NCBI RefSeq assembly: GCF_024713945.1
Contig: NC_134679.1
Span: forward strand, 6,019,001 to 6,083,000
DNA length: 64,000 nucleotides
Reading direction: 5' to 3'
DNA from: Dermatophagoides farinae
Taxonomy: Eukaryota; Arthropoda; Arachnida; Sarcoptiformes; Pyroglyphidae
The position numbers and the translations under genes are program-made. The notes beneath the pieces were generated by a model. The model searched no databases. It saw nothing but the letters and a program-made list of their open reading frames with translations, and was not told the DNA's origin. This document shows, piece after piece, positions 61,300-64,000 of this stretch (positions within the stretch are counted from its first letter, which is position 1; every line of letters starts with the position of its first letter).

Positions 61300-62247
61300 T
61301 TAGGCTACTGATGCAGTTTCATTTGTTGTGGAACGTTTCGGTGATGTTGATGAATTATTGATGGTTACATCAATCATCGTGGTGGTTATATTATTATTAT
61401 CCAATTCTTGTTTTATTGATTTTGAATCTGGTGATAATTCCAACATTCGTGATATTGATTTTTTTTCTGTTTCAATGTTTGTTTTTGTCGTGAAAAATGT
61501 ATCCGGTGATGGAATCTGTTTATTATTGTGTATTATTGGTCCCAAATGATGATGATGATTGGATGTTGGTGATGTTGATGGTTGTGGTGGTGGTGGTTGA
61601 TGTGATTGTGGTTGCTGTTGTTGTTGTTGAGCGGTGGACATTGTTGGACCATTTCCATATGCAGCAGCAAATGCAGCCCATAATTGTGGATTCGTTGCCA
61701 ATTGTGTTGCAGCTAAATTAAAATTTGATGATCCATTTAGATTTGAGCTTTGATGAACAGGTGATGAATCGGGTGGTGGAATGCGTCCATTATTATTATT
61801 ATTGCCTGATAACATTGCTGCAGCATACCATGGATTTTGCATATAAATCTGTTGTAATTGTTCAATTGATGGTGATGATTGTGGCTGTTGTTGTTGTTGT
61901 TGCTGTTGTCCGGTTGCTTTTCCACCAGATGATGGCGGTGGTGGTGGTGGTGGTGGTGGACATGCTGGTACTGACCATAACATTGATGGATTCGATGCAA
62001 ATGGATGGCTACCAACAGGAAATTGTTGACCAACAATATCAGAAAAATTGGCTGGATTTCCCGTACCTGGTGGTAATCCAAATAGCATACGTTCACGTAT
62101 AAAATTTGCCATTCTTGGATCAGTAATATCTGGATAACCGGGTATTGGTGGCATACTAAATGGTGATCCAGTAGCGGCGGCAGCAGCTGCAGCTGCAGCA
62201 AAAAATGATCTAGCCGTAAAACATTGATCGGTCATCATTGATTCCAT
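61300..62247 (-). CDS. Low-complexity protein, probable transcription-factor exon, unrecognised
   Basis: An open frame of 315 codons from ATG at 62247 to TAA at 61300. It begins MESMMTDQCFTARSFF, then a nine-Ala run and a distinct segment (SMPPIPGYPDITDPRMANF, RERMLFGLPPGTGNPANF, SDIVGQQFPVGSHPFASNP). After that come Pro9, Gln8, IYMQNPWYAAAML, NPQLWAAFAAAYG, further Gln/Pro/His tracts, and a Ser/Thr/Asn-rich end with IKQELD. This is typical of activation or repression regions of developmental transcription factors, but no DNA-binding domain is present. A plausible acceptor (ATATAACAACAG) at 62255-62256 lies just upstream and is in frame, so this may be the terminal exon of a gene whose earlier exons lie beyond 64000. 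It is on the same strand as the T-box gene. Confidence 0.65.
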   Translation of the reverse strand: MESMMTDQCFTARSFFAAAAAAAAATGSPFSMPPIPGYPDITDPRMANFIRERMLFGLPPGTGNPANFSDIVGQQFPVGSHPFASNPSMLWSVPACPPPPPPPPPSSGGKATGQQQQQQQQPQSSPSIEQLQQIYMQNPWYAAAMLSGNNNNNGRIPPPDSSPVHQSSNLNGSSNFNLAATQLATNPQLWAAFAAAYGNGPTMSTAQQQQQQPQSHQPPPPQPSTSPTSNHHHHLGPIIHNNKQIPSPDTFFTTKTNIETEKKSISRMLELSPDSKSIKQELDNNNITTTMIDVTINNSSTSPKRSTTNETASVA

Positions 62248-63159
62248 TGTTTCACTGTTGTTATATAAAAAAAGTAAATCATTAGTAATGAGATCGAGAG
62301 AAAGAGAGAAATAAAAAAAAACTCGAAAAACAAGATCATAAAACACACATACACACCACTGAACAAGAGAAGAAATAAGAACGAAGAAAAAAAAACTAAA
62401 AAAATTAATTTCAAGACAAGGACAGTGTGTGTGTGTGTGTGGCTTCACTCTTCTCTAATCGTCATTCTCTTAATCCGTAAATTAATGGCTAATTTGCTAC
62501 GACTTTCATCAAATTGTTAATAATACGTCGTCAAATTAAATCCGTTTATTTTATTTTATTTTTTTTCAAGGATTTCAAAACTCTGACCACTTATGTACTG
62601 ATGCAAAAACCCCATCATTCAACACAATGATAATTGAATTAAATCAAGAAAAAAAAACAAAACAAAACAACAAAATGACATTTTGGATGATAAATTTTCT
62701 AAAAACTGAATATTTCCAGAAAATTTGTATCAAAAAAAAACTTTTGTAGATCAAAAAAAAAAATAACAACAATTTCCGTTCAATCAGCTGCTGTCCATCA
62801 ATTCAGAAATGATTAAATTTTTTTTGTGTTCGTTTCAATGGAAAAAAAAGTAGCAGCCGACATTTTTGAGCAAGAAAAAAAAAGTGATCACTGACCGGCT
62901 GATCACGATCCAATCATGATTTGATTTTTTTTTCTTCTTCTTTTTCTTCAAAAGCATCGATGAAAATATTAAAAAAAAAATAGAAATTTTCCATGTGTGT
63001 GAGTGTGAAATCAATGAAAGAATGAAAAAAATGAAAAATTTCCAATGAATAAAAGTGGCCAATTTATATGTCATCATCATCATCATCATCATCATCATTG
63101 AGTTAAAGTGGTAAGGATGAGCTTTTGATGTTTGATGTATAATCAATGTTTGGCCATAG

Positions 63160-63190
<31 letters not shown>

Positions 63191-64000
63191 CCGAAACCAA
63201 TATATATATCTTTACGAGCAAAGAGAAAAAAAAACTGACCTAACCATAATGGAAGATCGTGATTAGTACAACCTCGTCGTGTTCATCATCATCATCGACT
63301 TGTGATGATGGCTGATTTTTTTTCCTGATGATTCGTCTTTAAGAAGCCGGCCTCATCAACATTTGAAACAACAAAGAATTGATCAAAAAAAAGGCGAGAA
63401 AATTACCCGAAAAAAAGAAATTGACCAAATTTATCCCTTCCATCTATTTATTCAACAATCAGAATTTTTTTTTTGCTGGTTGATTTAAACTAGATCAATC
63501 ACTGAATATAATAATGTCATCGTGTATATGGCTAAAGCCAGCCAGCCAGCCAGCAGCTGCATTGTGTTGATGTTTTTGGCAATCAAACATATAAATATAA
63601 AAAAAAGATAATTGCAGCAACGACGAAATCAAATCAAAAAAAAAAATCCCAAATTGATCCACACATGGTCAAAGATCAGCAAAAAAAACCAAAACCAAAA
63701 AAAAAAAATTGATGCGTCGGCCAACACAAAAAAAAACGGGCAAGCCGATCCGAATACACATGTGCTTCAATCAAGTGATGCTAAATTAGTCGCACACACA
63801 CACACAAAAACACAAACAGACCGAAAAAAAAGTTTCAATATTGTGTAAAAGTGTTGCGCTAAAATGATGAAATGGAAAAAAATCCAATAATGTGTGTGTG
63901 TGTGTGTGATGTTTTACCTATCACGGTAAATTAGTCAGAAAAAAAAGAAGACGAAAAAAAAATTTCACATTGAAATTATTCGTGTGTGTGTGTGTGTGTG
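62248..64000. other. Upstream or intronic region of the 61.3-kb gene
   Basis: Repeat-rich: a TG run near 62424-62442, (CAT)n near 63069-63099 and 63160-63189, AGCC tetranucleotides near 63534-63554, and TG runs near 63892-63909 and 63982-64000. No homeobox, T-box, zinc-finger or other domain exon was recognised on either strand. Confidence 0.55.

Noticed and set aside
61328-62201. Frames on both strands rich in Val, His and Asp
   Set aside because: Shadows of the Gln/Pro/His-encoding frame of the 61.3-kb gene.
1-64000. CRISPR array, operons, insertion sequences
   Set aside because: The sequence is metazoan with spliced genes. Periodic repeats are microsatellites without spacer structure, and no transposase or reverse transcriptase was seen.

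Overview
This is eukaryotic nuclear DNA. It is strongly AT-rich, full of homopolymer A/T runs and of (AC)n, (GAT)n, (AAC)n and (GA)n microsatellites. Genes are split by very short GT-AG introns, often 50-85 bp. The protein set is metazoan (RBM39, PIP4P/TMEM55, FAM210, DHDDS, GatC, and a Tbx20-class T-box factor of the arthropod midline/H15 type). Together with the compact introns and base composition this suggests an arthropod, most likely an astigmatid mite such as a dust or scab mite. The species assignment is inference.

Layout. Positions 1-2983 hold no convincing gene, only repeats and one weak exon candidate. Positions 2984-14931 form a dense housekeeping block of three head-to-head pairs: GatC (-) with a novel coiled-coil protein (+), RBM39 (-) with PIP4P (+), and FAM210 (-) with DHDDS (+). 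Each pair shares a 0.3-1 kb upstream region, and neighbouring pairs converge on short 3' regions. Exon boundaries could be rebuilt with consistent phases for RBM39 (4 exons), PIP4P (4 exons) and the coiled-coil gene (2 exons).

Positions 15707-20329 (-) carry a seven-exon Tbx20/midline/H15 gene with an N-terminal eh1 Groucho-binding motif and a complete T-box. Upstream of it lies about 41 kb (20330-61299) with no confidently recognised gene. That is striking beside a block averaging one gene per 2 kb, and it looks like the cis-regulatory territory of a developmental regulator. Within its microsatellite background are small non-repetitive islands: palindromes, a CTCF-like motif, homeodomain/Onecut-like site clusters, and several exon-like segments with good splice signals.

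Positions 61300-62247 (-) encode an Ala/Gln/Pro/His-rich protein that resembles the low-complexity part of a transcription factor. It may be the last exon of a gene extending beyond the window. No mobile element, CRISPR array, rRNA or tRNA gene was recognised.

Functionally, the housekeeping block covers mitochondrial translation (GatC), another mitochondrial membrane protein (FAM210), splicing (RBM39), endolysosomal membrane biology (PIP4P) and dolichol synthesis for N-glycosylation (DHDDS). There is no sign that these act in one pathway; they are simply packed together.
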